A DNA stretch of 64,000 bases from ZC4RG17 sp036380875. GTDB lineage: Bacteria; Actinomycetota; Acidimicrobiia; Spongiisociales; ZC4RG35. The notes beneath the pieces were generated by a model that saw nothing but the letters and a program-made list of their open reading frames with translations, searched no databases and was not told the origin of the DNA. Position numbers and translations under genes: made by a program. Numbering within the stretch: the stretch's first letter is position 1; every line of letters begins with the position of its first letter. The stretch lies in contig DASVDX010000080.1 of NCBI GenBank assembly GCA_036380875.1, positions 11,137-75,136 of the forward strand, in the 5' to 3' direction. Shown piece after piece: positions 8,715 through 18,070 of the stretch.

Positions 8715-9455
8715 GTGGGAAAGCACACCGTCGAGATCCGCTTCTACGCCGAGCTACGCCACTTCATCGGTTCGCCGGACGGGCGGGTGGAGCGCAGCTT
8801 CGATCTCGCACCCAGCGTCAAGGACCTGATCGAATCCTGCGGCGTCCCCCACACCGAGGTCGACCTGATCCTCGTCGACGGCCAGTCGGTGGACTTCGGA
8901 TATCGGGTCCGGGGAGGGGAACGGATCAGCGTCTACCCGGTGTTCGAGTCCTTCGACATCACACCGCTCAACCGTCTCCGCCCGCGACCGCTGCGCGATC
9001 CCCGATTCGTCGCCGACGTCCATCTAGGACGTCTCGCCCGTTATCTGCGCCTACTCGGCTTCGACACCCTCTACGACCCTCGGGCGGACGACCATGAACT
9101 CGTGCGGGCGTCGGTCGACGAGCGGCGGCTGCTCCTCACACGAGACGTCGAGCTGCTGAAGCACGGTGAGCTCACCCACGGCTACTACGTGCGCGCCACC
9201 GACCCGCGGGAGCAGTTGTTCGAGGTGGTGGGGAGGTTCCATCTCCAGGCGGCGATCCAACCGTTCGGTCGCTGCGCAGTCTGCAACGAGACGATCGACG
9301 AGGTGGACAAGTCCCAGGTCAGCCATCTCTTGCCCGACGCGGTCCGCCGGGAACATGAGCGGATCTGGCGCTGCAGAGGTTGTGGCCGCCTCTACTGGAA
9401 GGGCTCCCACGTCGCCCGGCTCTCCTCGCTGATCGAGGCGGCTCGCCGAGCCTGA
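8715..9455 (+). CDS. Mut7-C RNase domain protein with N-terminal ubiquitin-like fold
   Basis: A 246-residue two-domain protein. Residues 1-75 resemble the Ub-Mut7C (ThiS/MoaD-like) domain: VEIRFYAELRHFIG ... DLILVDGQSVDFGYRVRGGE. The remainder is the Mut7-C domain, a PIN-related putative RNase: DVHLGRLARYLRLLGFDT, LLLTRDVELLKHG, and a zinc ribbon with CAVCNETID and CRGCGRLYWKGSH. The DVHLG and TRD aspartates are the likely catalytic residues. The GTG at 8715 gives the family-like opening; a start at 8676 inside the preceding gene is possible. It follows the exonuclease gene closely, suggesting joint transcription. The cellular role is unknown. Confidence 0.82.
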   Translation: MGKHTVEIRFYAELRHFIGSPDGRVERSFDLAPSVKDLIESCGVPHTEVDLILVDGQSVDFGYRVRGGERISVYPVFESFDITPLNRLRPRPLRDPRFVADVHLGRLARYLRLLGFDTLYDPRADDHELVRASVDERRLLLTRDVELLKHGELTHGYYVRATDPREQLFEVVGRFHLQAAIQPFGRCAVCNETIDEVDKSQVSHLLPDAVRREHERIWRCRGCGRLYWKGSHVARLSSLIEAARRA

Positions 9456-9461
9456 GCGGGC

Positions 9462-10889
9462 TCAGAGCCAGCGTTGGATCGCGGAGAGGGCGGCCAGGTG
9501 GCCGCTCATCCCGTGGGCGCCGCCTCCCGGAGGCGTCGACGCCGAGCACAGGAAAACCCGGTCCATGGGCGTCGTGTACGGGTCGAGGCGGCGGGCGGGG
9601 CGGAACAGCAGTTGGCGAATCGTGTGGGCGCCGCCGGCGATGTCGCCGCCGACGAGGTTCGGGTTCATGGCCTCCAGATCGGCAGGAGTGTGGATCTGTC
9701 GGTCGGCGACCACGTCTGGGAACCCGGGCGCCAGTTCTGTGATGAGCCGTTCGACGGCTCCGAGATGGTCGGAGGTCGACCCGTGGGGCACGTGGGCGTA
9801 GACCCACAGGGCGTGGTGGGAGTCGGCCGATCGGGTCGGGTCGAAGAGAGTGGGCTGGGCGACGAGCGTGAAAGGGCGGCTCGGGTCCATTCCCACCCAG
9901 GCGGCCGACTCGGCGGCGGCGATTGCCTCGGCGGTGCCGCCCAGGTGGAGCGTCCCGGCGCGGGCGAGGTCCGGGTTGGTCCACGGCACCGGCTCGGTCA
10001 AGGCGTAGTCCACCTTGAACACGCCCGGGCCGTACCGGAATCGGCGGTACTGGCGCAGGAACTCGGGCGGCACCCGGTCGGCGAGCAGGTCGGCGAGAGC
10101 GCCAGGGGAGACGTCGGCGAGGATGACGCGGGACCGGGGGAGATCGGAGAGGCGGCGGACGTACGTGCCGGTTTCCACGCGCCCACCCAAGCTCTTCAGG
10201 TACGAGACCATGGCGTCCGCCAATGCCTGGGAACCCCCCTTGGCGAACGGCCACCCGAACCGGTGACCGGCGGCCATCAGCGTGAGGCCGAATGCCGACG
10301 TGAGCGGCCGATTGAGCGGGATGAAGGCGTGGGCGGCACAGCCGGCGAAGAGGGCGGCGGCCTCTTCGGTCTGGTATCGCCGGGCGGCGATGGTGGCCGG
10401 AACCAGCGCCTTCAGCCCGAAGCGGACGACGGCCGCCGGATGGCGCGGCCAGCGCAGGATGGGACCGAGGACGGCCTCCTCGATGTCATCCCACATGTCC
10501 ACCACCGCCCCGATGGTCTTCATGTAACGCTCGGCGTCGGGCCCCAGGCCGTTGGCGGTCTCCTCCACCGATCGGTGCATGAGCGCCGCCTGCTCCGGTC
10601 CGATGGGGTGGGCGAGCATCACGTCGGGATGGACCCATTCGAGGCCGTGCTCCTCCAGCGGCAGCCCACGGAGGAACGGCGAACCTGCTCCGAGGACGTG
10701 GACCGTGGAGCAGACGTCGTGGCGCAGCCCGGGGACCGTGAGCTCGGCACTGCGCAAGCCTCCCCCTAGCCTCTCGGCTCCCTCGATCACGAGGACCGAC
10801 CCACCGTGGCGGGCGATCGTGATCGCGGCGGCGAGGCCATTGGGTCCTGAGCCGATGACTACGGCGTCGAGTTCGCCACTGGATGTCAC
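9462..10889 (-). CDS. FAD-dependent oxidoreductase of the phytoene desaturase / CrtI-like family
   Basis: A 475-residue NAD(P)/FAD oxidoreductase. The N-terminal dinucleotide-binding motif VVIGSGPNGLAAAITIARHG and EGAERLGGGLRS (FAD GG motif) are clear, and the C-terminus carries FLCSASTPPGGGAHGMSGHLAA, the FAD-binding end motif of the carotenoid desaturase/amine oxidase clan. No carotenoid genes are nearby, so the substrate is open; many actinobacterial homologues are simply called NAD(P)/FAD-dependent oxidoreductases. The GTG start at 10889 overlaps the stop of the small zinc-ribbon gene (GTGA), implying coupled translation with that gene and nhaA. Confidence 0.85.
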   Translation of the reverse strand: MTSSGELDAVVIGSGPNGLAAAITIARHGGSVLVIEGAERLGGGLRSAELTVPGLRHDVCSTVHVLGAGSPFLRGLPLEEHGLEWVHPDVMLAHPIGPEQAALMHRSVEETANGLGPDAERYMKTIGAVVDMWDDIEEAVLGPILRWPRHPAAVVRFGLKALVPATIAARRYQTEEAAALFAGCAAHAFIPLNRPLTSAFGLTLMAAGHRFGWPFAKGGSQALADAMVSYLKSLGGRVETGTYVRRLSDLPRSRVILADVSPGALADLLADRVPPEFLRQYRRFRYGPGVFKVDYALTEPVPWTNPDLARAGTLHLGGTAEAIAAAESAAWVGMDPSRPFTLVAQPTLFDPTRSADSHHALWVYAHVPHGSTSDHLGAVERLITELAPGFPDVVADRQIHTPADLEAMNPNLVGGDIAGGAHTIRQLLFRPARRLDPYTTPMDRVFLCSASTPPGGGAHGMSGHLAALSAIQRWL

Positions 10890-11050
10890 TCTTCTTCAGG
10901 CTCCCACACGACGTCCCAACGATCGTTGCAGTCCGCGCAGCGATACGACAGAACAGTGCCCGGCTCGATCGGTTCGTCTTCGGGGAGATAGGTGATCAGA
11001 TGGCAGGCGCCGCCGCAGTCCACACAGGTGATCGACTCGGGAGGTATCAC
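10886..11050 (-). CDS. 54-residue zinc-ribbon protein
   Basis: A small coding sequence that is easy to miss. It begins with GTG at 11050, which overlaps the nhaA stop (GTGA), and ends with TGA at 10886-10888, which overlaps the GTG start of the FAD oxidoreductase. The product has CVDCGGACHL at residues 9-18 and CADCNDRW at 38-45. These two CxxC pairs should form a zinc ribbon, and the C-terminus is acidic (WEPEEE). Four-base overlaps on both sides and the cysteine pattern support a real gene rather than chance. The function is unknown; a link to the neighbouring oxidoreductase or transporter is only suggested by the coupling. Confidence 0.7.
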   Translation of the reverse strand: MIPPESITCVDCGGACHLITYLPEDEPIEPGTVLSYRCADCNDRWDVVWEPEEE

Positions 11051-12432
11051 GTCGAGACGGGCACCGGTTCCGGCTCGCTTTCGGGTACGGGAGCCCGAAC
11101 CGAGAGCAACACAACCGTTCCGGCGATGGCGGCGATGAGCGAGCCGGCGAAGATGCCGACCTTGGCGACATCGCCGAGTCGCGGATCACTGAACGCCAAG
11201 GCGGTCACGAACAAGGCGACGGTGAACCCGATGCCGGCCACCGTGCCCAATCCGACGATGTGGGCCCAGCGTGTCCCCGTTGGGAGCTTGCCGATCCCGA
11301 GGCGCACCGCCAGCCATGTGAAGAGTGTGATCCCGATCGGCTTGCCGAAGAGCAAGCCGAGGCCCACACCGAGAGCCACGGGGTGCGTGATGAGCTCGGT
11401 CACATCGGTGCCGGCGAAGGAGACGCCGGCGTTGGCGAGGGCGAACAACGGGATGACGAAAAACGACGACCAGGGCAGCATCTTGTGCTCGAGACGGGTC
11501 AGAGGCGACGCCGACTCGCGGGAGATCTCGGTGAGGAGCATCGCCTCGTGTTCGGCGTGCTGCTGGTCCTCGATCGTGTTCCCCATCGGGTACATGTCGA
11601 GGATCTGGCGTGCCTTGCGGTCCAACTCCTGGGCCGAGTACATGGGACGCGCCGGGGTGAGCAGGCCCAGGGCCACCCCCGCCAGGGTGGCATGGACCCC
11701 CGACTCCAGCAGTGCGAACCACACGACGATTGCCACCGGCCAGTAGAAGGCGAGTGAGCGGATGCCCACGCGCTGGGCGACAGCCACCACGACCAGTCCG
11801 GCGATCGCCCCGAGGAGCCAGGCGAAGCGCAGGTCGGAGGTGTAGAAGATGGCGATGACGAGGATCGCTCCGATGTCGTCGGCGATCGCCAGGGCGAGGA
11901 TGAACAACTTGCCGGACGTCGGGATCCTCCTGCCGAGAAGCGAGAGGACGCCGACGGCGAAGGCGATGTCCGTCGCCATGGGGATCCCCCAACCGCTCTC
12001 GGCGCCCGGGGTGCCGCCGGCAAGGGCGAAGTAGATGGCGGCCGGGACGATCATGCCTCCGAGGGCAGCGACCGCCGGCAGGGCCGCCACTCGGGGATCG
12101 CGGAACTCGCCCATCACCAGCTCGCGTTTGATCTCGAGGCCGACCACGAAGAAGAAGAACGCCATCAGGCCGTCGTTGACCATGTGGCCGAACGTCTCCT
12201 CGAGATGGATGGGGCCGAGTTGGATCTCCACCACCCATTCCTCGAACAGGTGGAAGTAGCTCGAGGCCAGCGGCGAGTTCGCCCACACCAACGCCACCGC
12301 CGCCGCCACGAGGAGGACTATGCCCGAGGCGGCTTCGATCTGGGTGAACCTCTTGAACGGCTGGACGAAGACCCTGGGCACGAACCGGTTCGAGGTCGCC
12401 CAGGTCAGATGACGGTGGTCGTGAGGGCTCAT
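11047..12432 (-). CDS. nhaA: Na+/H+ antiporter NhaA
   Basis: Exchanges two protons for one sodium ion across the cytoplasmic membrane. The 461-residue protein has about eleven or twelve transmembrane helices. Family motifs include ANSPLASSYFHLFE, HMVNDGLMAFFFFVVGLEIKRE, GIPMATDIAFAVGVLSLLG, and LALAIADDIGAILVIAIFYT with the paired Asp residues that bind Na+/H+. It carries a ~90-residue hydrophilic insertion or loop (ARQILDMYPMGNTIEDQQHA) often seen in actinobacterial NhaA. Start is ATG at 12432. Together with the Mrp operon at the window start, this gives the organism two sodium/proton antiport systems. Confidence 0.95.
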   Translation of the reverse strand: MSPHDHRHLTWATSNRFVPRVFVQPFKRFTQIEAASGIVLLVAAAVALVWANSPLASSYFHLFEEWVVEIQLGPIHLEETFGHMVNDGLMAFFFFVVGLEIKRELVMGEFRDPRVAALPAVAALGGMIVPAAIYFALAGGTPGAESGWGIPMATDIAFAVGVLSLLGRRIPTSGKLFILALAIADDIGAILVIAIFYTSDLRFAWLLGAIAGLVVVAVAQRVGIRSLAFYWPVAIVVWFALLESGVHATLAGVALGLLTPARPMYSAQELDRKARQILDMYPMGNTIEDQQHAEHEAMLLTEISRESASPLTRLEHKMLPWSSFFVIPLFALANAGVSFAGTDVTELITHPVALGVGLGLLFGKPIGITLFTWLAVRLGIGKLPTGTRWAHIVGLGTVAGIGFTVALFVTALAFSDPRLGDVAKVGIFAGSLIAAIAGTVVLLSVRAPVPESEPEPVPVST

Positions 12433-12447
12433 GTCTGGGTCATTCTG

Positions 12448-13476
<1,029 letters not shown>

Positions 13477-13574
13477 GGTCCCTCCTGCTTCTGGTCTTCT
13501 CCGACGCTAGCGGTGACGCGAACCGACGGTTGTCGACTCGCTGTCAGAACCCCTTCGGCATAAGGTCCCGGGCT

Positions 13575-14024
13575 ATGACCGAGTCCACGCAGCCGGTCGC
13601 CGCGGCCCAGCCGGTCGTCAAGTCGCGTTCACCGGTAGTCCGAGGCCTCTACTTCGTCCTGGGTCTGATTTGCCTCGGGTTCGCCTACCTGAGCTTCCTT
13701 CCCGGCATCCCGACGTTCGACTTCGTCATCCTGGCTGCGTTCTTCTTCGCCCGGTCGTCTGACAAATTCCACAGTTGGCTGGTCAACCACCGCGTCTTCG
13801 GGCGGATCATCCACGCCTATCGGGCAGGCGGGCTCACCATCCGCACCAAGATCGTCGCGGCTGTGGGAATCGTCGCCTCGATCAGCTTCTCGGCGATCGT
13901 GTTGGTCGACAACACGATCCTGCGCACGATCATGGCGCTGGCGGCGCTGTACGGCCTGTGGTTCGTCCTCAGCCGGCCCACCCGCCGGGAGACGACGTCG
14001 TCCGCCGACGCCAAGCCCGCCTGA
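13575..14024 (+). CDS. DUF454-like (YbaN) inner-membrane protein
   Basis: A 149-residue membrane protein. After a short polar N-terminus it has helix YFVLGLICLGFAYLSFLPGI, then PTFDFVILAAFFFARSSDKFHSW, and LVNHRVFGRIIHAYRAGGL, matching the DUF454/YbaN pattern LPxxPT...LAAxxFARSS...WLxxHxxFG. Two further helices close the protein before a short hydrophilic tail. The function of the family is unknown. The ATG at 13575 was preferred over an upstream in-frame codon because it starts just before the first helix. It stands alone between aldolase (divergent) and the MFS transporter (same strand, 75-base gap). Confidence 0.7.
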   Translation: MTESTQPVAAAQPVVKSRSPVVRGLYFVLGLICLGFAYLSFLPGIPTFDFVILAAFFFARSSDKFHSWLVNHRVFGRIIHAYRAGGLTIRTKIVAAVGIVASISFSAIVLVDNTILRTIMALAALYGLWFVLSRPTRRETTSSADAKPA

Positions 14025-14099
14025 TCCCCCGGCCCTCTACTGCGAACCATCGCCTGACCGCGCTGCTGCCGCGATCGGGGCGGTCTACCGTGAGATCTC

Positions 14100-15266
14100 A
14101 TGTCTCGGAGAATCGGTCTGGGCGGTGTCCTCGCCATCACCATGGCTTCGTCGACGTTCGCTCTTCCGATCTTCGGGGTTCTCGGAACGACTCTCCGTGA
14201 AGAGTTCTCGGCGGCTCGCTGGCAGATAGGGATCCTGGTCACCGTCGTGACCGCCACCGGCGCCCTGGTCTCGCCGATGACGGGGTCGTTCGCCGACCGC
14301 CTCGCCCCACGTCATTCCACCGCCCTGACGCTGGTCATGGCCGGGACGGCATTCCTCCTGATGGGGCTCTCCGTCGGCTACTTCATGCTCGCCGCCGTGT
14401 CCATCCTCAGCGGCGTTGCCCAGGCCTTGGCCAACCCGGCCACCAATCGTCTGATCATGTCCCAGGTCGAGGCGGGCCGCAGGGGGTTCCTCACGGGGAT
14501 CAAGCAAGCCGGCGTCCAGGCCGGCAACTTCCTCGCCGGGATTTTGCTACCCCTCGGGGCAGCCTCGTTTCTCGGCTGGCGGGGTGCGGTGGCATTGGCG
14601 GCCATCGCTCCGCTGGTCGGTCTCGCCATCCTCTATGCGATCACCCGAGGCGTCCCTCGCCCTCCGCTGGGCGCCCGCGGCGAGGTGGCCCGGGTCTCCT
14701 CGGTGGTGATCCGGCTGGCGTTCTACGGAGGCTGCCTCGGTTTCACGGTCGGCGCCCTGCAGACGTACCTGCCTTCGTACGGCGAGGAGGGCTTCGGCCT
14801 CACCACGGCGCAGGCCGGGGCGCTCGTGGCGGTGTTCGGGCTGACGGGTTTCGTCACCCGTCTCAGCGCCGGCCCGCTCTCGGAGCGGGTCTTCGGCCAC
14901 CACCGCACCCTCGCCGGAATGGCCGCGATGACCGCTCTGGCAGCTCTCCTCTTGGCGATGGCGCCGTCCGGGGCGTGGTTGTGGCTGGCCGCGATCTTGG
15001 TGGGCCTCGGCCCCATGGCCTGGAACGTCGTCGGGAACCTGGCGGTCATGGAGCTTTCGCCTCCCGGGGCAGCAGGGCGCGGTTCGGGAGTGATGATGGC
15101 CGGTTTCTTGGGCGGCGTCGCCCTCGGCGCGCCGGTCTTCGGGGCCACGGTCGATTTGACCGGCACCTACCTTCCCGGCTGGATCGTCGTCGCGGTTCTG
15201 GGAGTGGTGGCCACGTGGCTGGCCTGGGGGATAAGGGAGGACCGCGTGGCGCCTGTCGCCTCGTAA
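14100..15266 (+). CDS. MFS transporter
   Basis: A 388-residue major-facilitator-superfamily permease with about twelve transmembrane helices. The cytoplasmic loop between helices 2 and 3 contains GSFADRLAPRHST, the usual MFS motif A (GxxxDRxGRR) in a variant form; a related phrase, GPLSERVFGHHRT, occurs at the corresponding place in the second half. The N-terminus (GGVLAITMASSTFALPIFGVL) resembles the YbfB/OxlT-like carriers. There are no substrate-binding signatures I can recognise, and the neighbouring nucS gene gives no clue. Start ATG at 14100. Confidence 0.85.
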   Translation: MSRRIGLGGVLAITMASSTFALPIFGVLGTTLREEFSAARWQIGILVTVVTATGALVSPMTGSFADRLAPRHSTALTLVMAGTAFLLMGLSVGYFMLAAVSILSGVAQALANPATNRLIMSQVEAGRRGFLTGIKQAGVQAGNFLAGILLPLGAASFLGWRGAVALAAIAPLVGLAILYAITRGVPRPPLGARGEVARVSSVVIRLAFYGGCLGFTVGALQTYLPSYGEEGFGLTTAQAGALVAVFGLTGFVTRLSAGPLSERVFGHHRTLAGMAAMTALAALLLAMAPSGAWLWLAAILVGLGPMAWNVVGNLAVMELSPPGAAGRGSGVMMAGFLGGVALGAPVFGATVDLTGTYLPGWIVVAVLGVVATWLAWGIREDRVAPVAS

Positions 15267-15276
15267 CCTCCCCCCG

Positions 15277-15942
15277 ATGCGGCTCGTCATCGCTCGCTGC
15301 ACTGTCGACTACGAGGGGCGCCTGACCGCCCATCTGCCCGAAGCGGTCCGCCTCATCATGGTGAAGGCCGACGGGTGCGTCGCCGTCCACGCCGACGGCG
15401 GCGCCTACAAGCCCCTCAACTGGATGAACGCCCCCAACGTGATCCGCGAGTACGACGGACGCTGGGAGGTGACCAATCCAAAGGGGGAGAAGCTGGTCAT
15501 CACGATGCACGAGATCCTCGCCGATTCGCATCACGACCTGGGAGATGACCCCGGCCTGCAGAAAGACGGCGTGGAAGCCCACCTCCAAGAGCTCCTGGCG
15601 GAGCGTCCCCACGTCCTGGAGGAGGGAATGGAACTGATCCGCCGCGAATACCCGACCGCCCTCGGCCCTGTCGACATGTTGTGCGTGGACGCCTCGGGGC
15701 GCACGGTGGCGATCGAGATCAAGCGGCGGGGAGAGATCGACGGCGTCGAGCAACTGGCCCGCTACGTCGAACGGCTCGACCTCGACCCTCGTCTCGCTCC
15801 GGTGCGAGGAATCCTCGTCGCCCAATTGGTATCACCGCAGGCCCGCACCCTGGCCGAAGCGCGAGGCCTCGAGACCCGCGAGGTGGACTACGACGGCCTG
15901 CGCCAGATCGAGTCGGCGACACCCCGTTTGTTCGAGCTCTGA
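15277..15942 (+). CDS. nucS: Endonuclease NucS (EndoMS), mismatch-specific
   Basis: Actinobacterial non-canonical mismatch repair nuclease that cuts both strands at mismatches such as G-T; it replaces MutS/MutL in this phylum. The 221-residue product begins MRLVIARCTVDYEGRLTAHL, as in known NucS. It contains the binding-domain phrase ADGGAYKPLNWMNAP and the C-terminal nuclease motifs GPVDMLCVDASGRTVAIEIKRRGEIDGVEQLARY, with the Asp, Glu and Lys of the RecB-like active site. It ends ESATPRLFEL without the usual longer clamp-binding tail being obvious. Start ATG at 15277, ten bases after the MFS gene. Confidence 0.95.
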   Translation: MRLVIARCTVDYEGRLTAHLPEAVRLIMVKADGCVAVHADGGAYKPLNWMNAPNVIREYDGRWEVTNPKGEKLVITMHEILADSHHDLGDDPGLQKDGVEAHLQELLAERPHVLEEGMELIRREYPTALGPVDMLCVDASGRTVAIEIKRRGEIDGVEQLARYVERLDLDPRLAPVRGILVAQLVSPQARTLAEARGLETREVDYDGLRQIESATPRLFEL

Positions 15943-16017
15943 TCTCGGTCGGCGGTCGGCAGTGACGGGTCGCGAGTGGTAGGTGGTGGGTGGTAGGTCG
16001 CGGCGGCAGTCGACAGG

Positions 16018-16202
16018 CTGTGATGATTTTCCCTCGCTTCGCTCGGGCGGGGGGACGACCCCCCGTACCCCCCGCGCGCCGGGCGCACTTGTGCTGCTGG
16101 CAGGGCGCGCGAGTCTCAAGACCAGGACGACTAGAGGATCGCGTCGGCTTCCGCCTCGCCTGCCTCCGAAGGCCTGCCGACTTCCGACTTCCCACTTCCG
16201 AC
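16018..16202 (+). repeat. Interspersed repeat, copy 1 (about 185 bp)
   Basis: This stretch aligns with the reverse complement of 24626-24799. Shared blocks in order are CTGTGA.GAT.TTCCC, TCGCTTCGCTCGGG, ACGACCCCCCGTACCCCC, GGATCGCGTCGGCTTCCGCC, and a terminal run of CGACTTC units. It contains a G6-ACGA-C6 hairpin around 16048-16064. It lies between the convergent genes nucS and trmL, and its right end forms the last ~24 codons of trmL. Just upstream (15966-15999) is a simple GGTAGGTGGT-type repeat. The function is unknown; a transcription-terminating or mobile non-coding repeat are both possible. Confidence 0.75.
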
Positions 16203-16661
16203 TGCACCGGCGAAGTCGTGCTGCCGCCAGGCTTCGTACACCGCGATGGCGGCGGCGTTGGAGAGGTTCAGCGATCGCACCCCGGCCACCATCGGGATAC
16301 GGACGCGTTCTGTCACCCAGGGATGTCGCTGCACCTCCTCGGGCAACCCGACCGACTCGGGCCCGAAGAGGAGAACGTCACCGGGCTGATAGACGATGTC
16401 GGTGTAGGCGACCTCGCCGTCGACCGTGAAGGCGAAGACCCTCCGATCGGCGAGGGTGGCGGCACATGTCGCCAGGTCGGAGTGAACGGCGACGGTCGCC
16501 CGGTCCCGATAGTCCATCCCCGCCCGGCGGAGCTTGGCGTCATCGAGGGTGTACCCCAGTGGCTCGATGAGATGGAGACGACAACCCGTCACCGCCGCCA
16601 GGCGCATGGCGTTGCCGGTGTTGGGCGGGATCTCGGGTCGATAGAAGACGATCTCGAACAC
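16131..16661 (-). CDS. trmL: tRNA (cytidine/uridine-34-2'-O)-methyltransferase TrmL
   Basis: SPOUT-class methyltransferase that methylates the ribose of the wobble nucleotide in some leucine tRNAs using SAM. The 176-residue product shows motif 1 (RPEIPPNTGNAMRLAA), motif 2 (DVLLFGPESVGLPEEV) and the knotted motif 3 (RIPMVAGVRSLNLSNAAAIA, then VYEAWRQ). Family members normally end soon after VYEAWRQ. Here about 24 extra residues (GSGKSEVGRPSEAGEAEADA...) are encoded by an interspersed repeat, so the tail is probably acquired and non-essential. Start ATG at 16661, six bases after the peptidase gene on the same strand. Confidence 0.93.
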   Translation of the reverse strand: MFEIVFYRPEIPPNTGNAMRLAAVTGCRLHLIEPLGYTLDDAKLRRAGMDYRDRATVAVHSDLATCAATLADRRVFAFTVDGEVAYTDIVYQPGDVLLFGPESVGLPEEVQRHPWVTERVRIPMVAGVRSLNLSNAAAIAVYEAWRQHDFAGAVGSGKSEVGRPSEAGEAEADAIL

Positions 16662-16667
16662 GCTCGA

Positions 16668-18005
16668 TCAGGTGCCTCCCAGGATCCGGAGGGCGATCGC
16701 CTCGGCCAAGACCGACTTCTTCAGATCGTCGAGATCCTGGGACTCGTTGGGAGCGTGGGGCGACGACTTCGGGTCGCCGGCGCCGGTGAGGATGATCGAC
16801 GACCCGGGCATCTTCTCCGAGAACGCCGCCACGAAGGGGATCGATCCGCCCACTCCCATCTCCACAGGCTCCTTCCCCCACGCCTGGCGCATTCCCTCCC
16901 GCCACGCCTCGTAGGCCGGGCCGTCGGTGGACAAGGCGAAGCCCTGCGCCGACTCGACCGGTGTGACCGTGACCTGGACGCCCCAGGGAGCGTGGGTCTC
17001 GAGGTGGTTCGTCAACGCTTCCATCGCCGCCTCCGGGTCCTGGCGGGGTGGGATGCGCATGCTCACCTTCGCCCGCGCCACGGGCACCAGTTGGTTGATC
17101 GCCTGGGACAAGGGAGGGGCGTCGACGGCGAGGATGGATATCGCCGGCTTGGTCCACATGCGGGACACGATCGACCCGGTGCCGATCGTCTGCACCCCCG
17201 GCAGGGCCGTGGCCTGGGCCCGAGCCTGCTCCTCCGACAGTTCGAGGCCCTGGACCTCGTCAGAGACCAGCCCTTCCACCGCCACGGAGCCGTCGTCGTC
17301 GTGGAGCGTGGCGAGGAGTCGGCTGAGAGCCATGATGGCGTCCGGGTAGACGCCGCCGAACATCCCCGAGTGTTGGGCGTTCTGCAACGTGCGCACTTCG
17401 ACGATCACCGCCACCAGGCCTCGTAGCGAGGTCGTGAGGGTCGGGACGCCCGTCTCCCAGTTGCTCGAATCGGCGATCAGGATCACGTCGGCGGCGAGGA
17501 GATCCGCGTACGCCTCGAGGAAGTCCGGCAGATGGGGCGAGCCCACCTCCTCCTCGCCTTCGATGAAGACCTTGATGCCCACACCGGCGCTCCCGCCGAG
17601 AGCGCGGATGGCCCCGAGGTGCATGACGATGCCGGACTTGTCGTCGCTCACGCCTCGCCCGTAGAGCCGTCCGCCGGACTCGAACGGCTCGAACGGCCCG
17701 CTTTGCCACTCCTCGGCCGGTCCCGGAGGCTGGACGTCGTGGTGGGCGTAGAGCAGGACGGTCGGGGCTCCCTCCGGCCCGGGAATCTCTCCGAACACGG
17801 AAGGGTGGGCGCCCTCCAACTCGAGGAGTCTCACGTTCGACAAGCCTTCTGCCTGGAGAAGGCTGGCCACGTGATCGGCGGACCGGCGAACCTGTTCCGG
17901 GTCGTGTCCGGGTGCGCTGACTGACGGGATTCGGACCAAGTCCTCGAGGATCGAGCGGAGTCTCGGGAAGTCTTCTTCGACCAGGCGGTGGAGATCGTCG
18001 GGCAT
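16668..18005 (-). CDS. M20 family dipeptidase / metallopeptidase
   Basis: Zinc-dependent peptidase of 445 residues. Metal-binding motifs are LLYAHHDVQPPG (His and catalytic Asp), GRGVSDDKSG (bridging Asp), and FIEGEEEVGSP (catalytic Glu and zinc Glu); the last His is near the C-terminus in KSSPHAPNES. A dimerisation insert follows the first half. The phrase ARAKVSMRIPPRQDPEAA is typical of the PepV/carnosinase-like M20 group that cleaves dipeptides. It is cytoplasmic, with no signal peptide. Start ATG at 18005. It is probably co-transcribed with trmL, six bases downstream. Confidence 0.9.
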   Translation of the reverse strand: MPDDLHRLVEEDFPRLRSILEDLVRIPSVSAPGHDPEQVRRSADHVASLLQAEGLSNVRLLELEGAHPSVFGEIPGPEGAPTVLLYAHHDVQPPGPAEEWQSGPFEPFESGGRLYGRGVSDDKSGIVMHLGAIRALGGSAGVGIKVFIEGEEEVGSPHLPDFLEAYADLLAADVILIADSSNWETGVPTLTTSLRGLVAVIVEVRTLQNAQHSGMFGGVYPDAIMALSRLLATLHDDDGSVAVEGLVSDEVQGLELSEEQARAQATALPGVQTIGTGSIVSRMWTKPAISILAVDAPPLSQAINQLVPVARAKVSMRIPPRQDPEAAMEALTNHLETHAPWGVQVTVTPVESAQGFALSTDGPAYEAWREGMRQAWGKEPVEMGVGGSIPFVAAFSEKMPGSSIILTGAGDPKSSPHAPNESQDLDDLKKSVLAEAIALRILGGT

Positions 18006-18070
18006 CCGCCGATGCTATCCCAGGGAGGAATCACTGCGAGATTGGCGCCCAACGCGACCATGATGGGACG

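Noticed and set aside
16018..16202. CRISPR array or IS element at the repeats near 16.0 and 24.6 kb
   Set aside because: There are only two dispersed inverted copies, no regular spacers, no transposase and no terminal inverted repeats flanked by target duplications that I can see.
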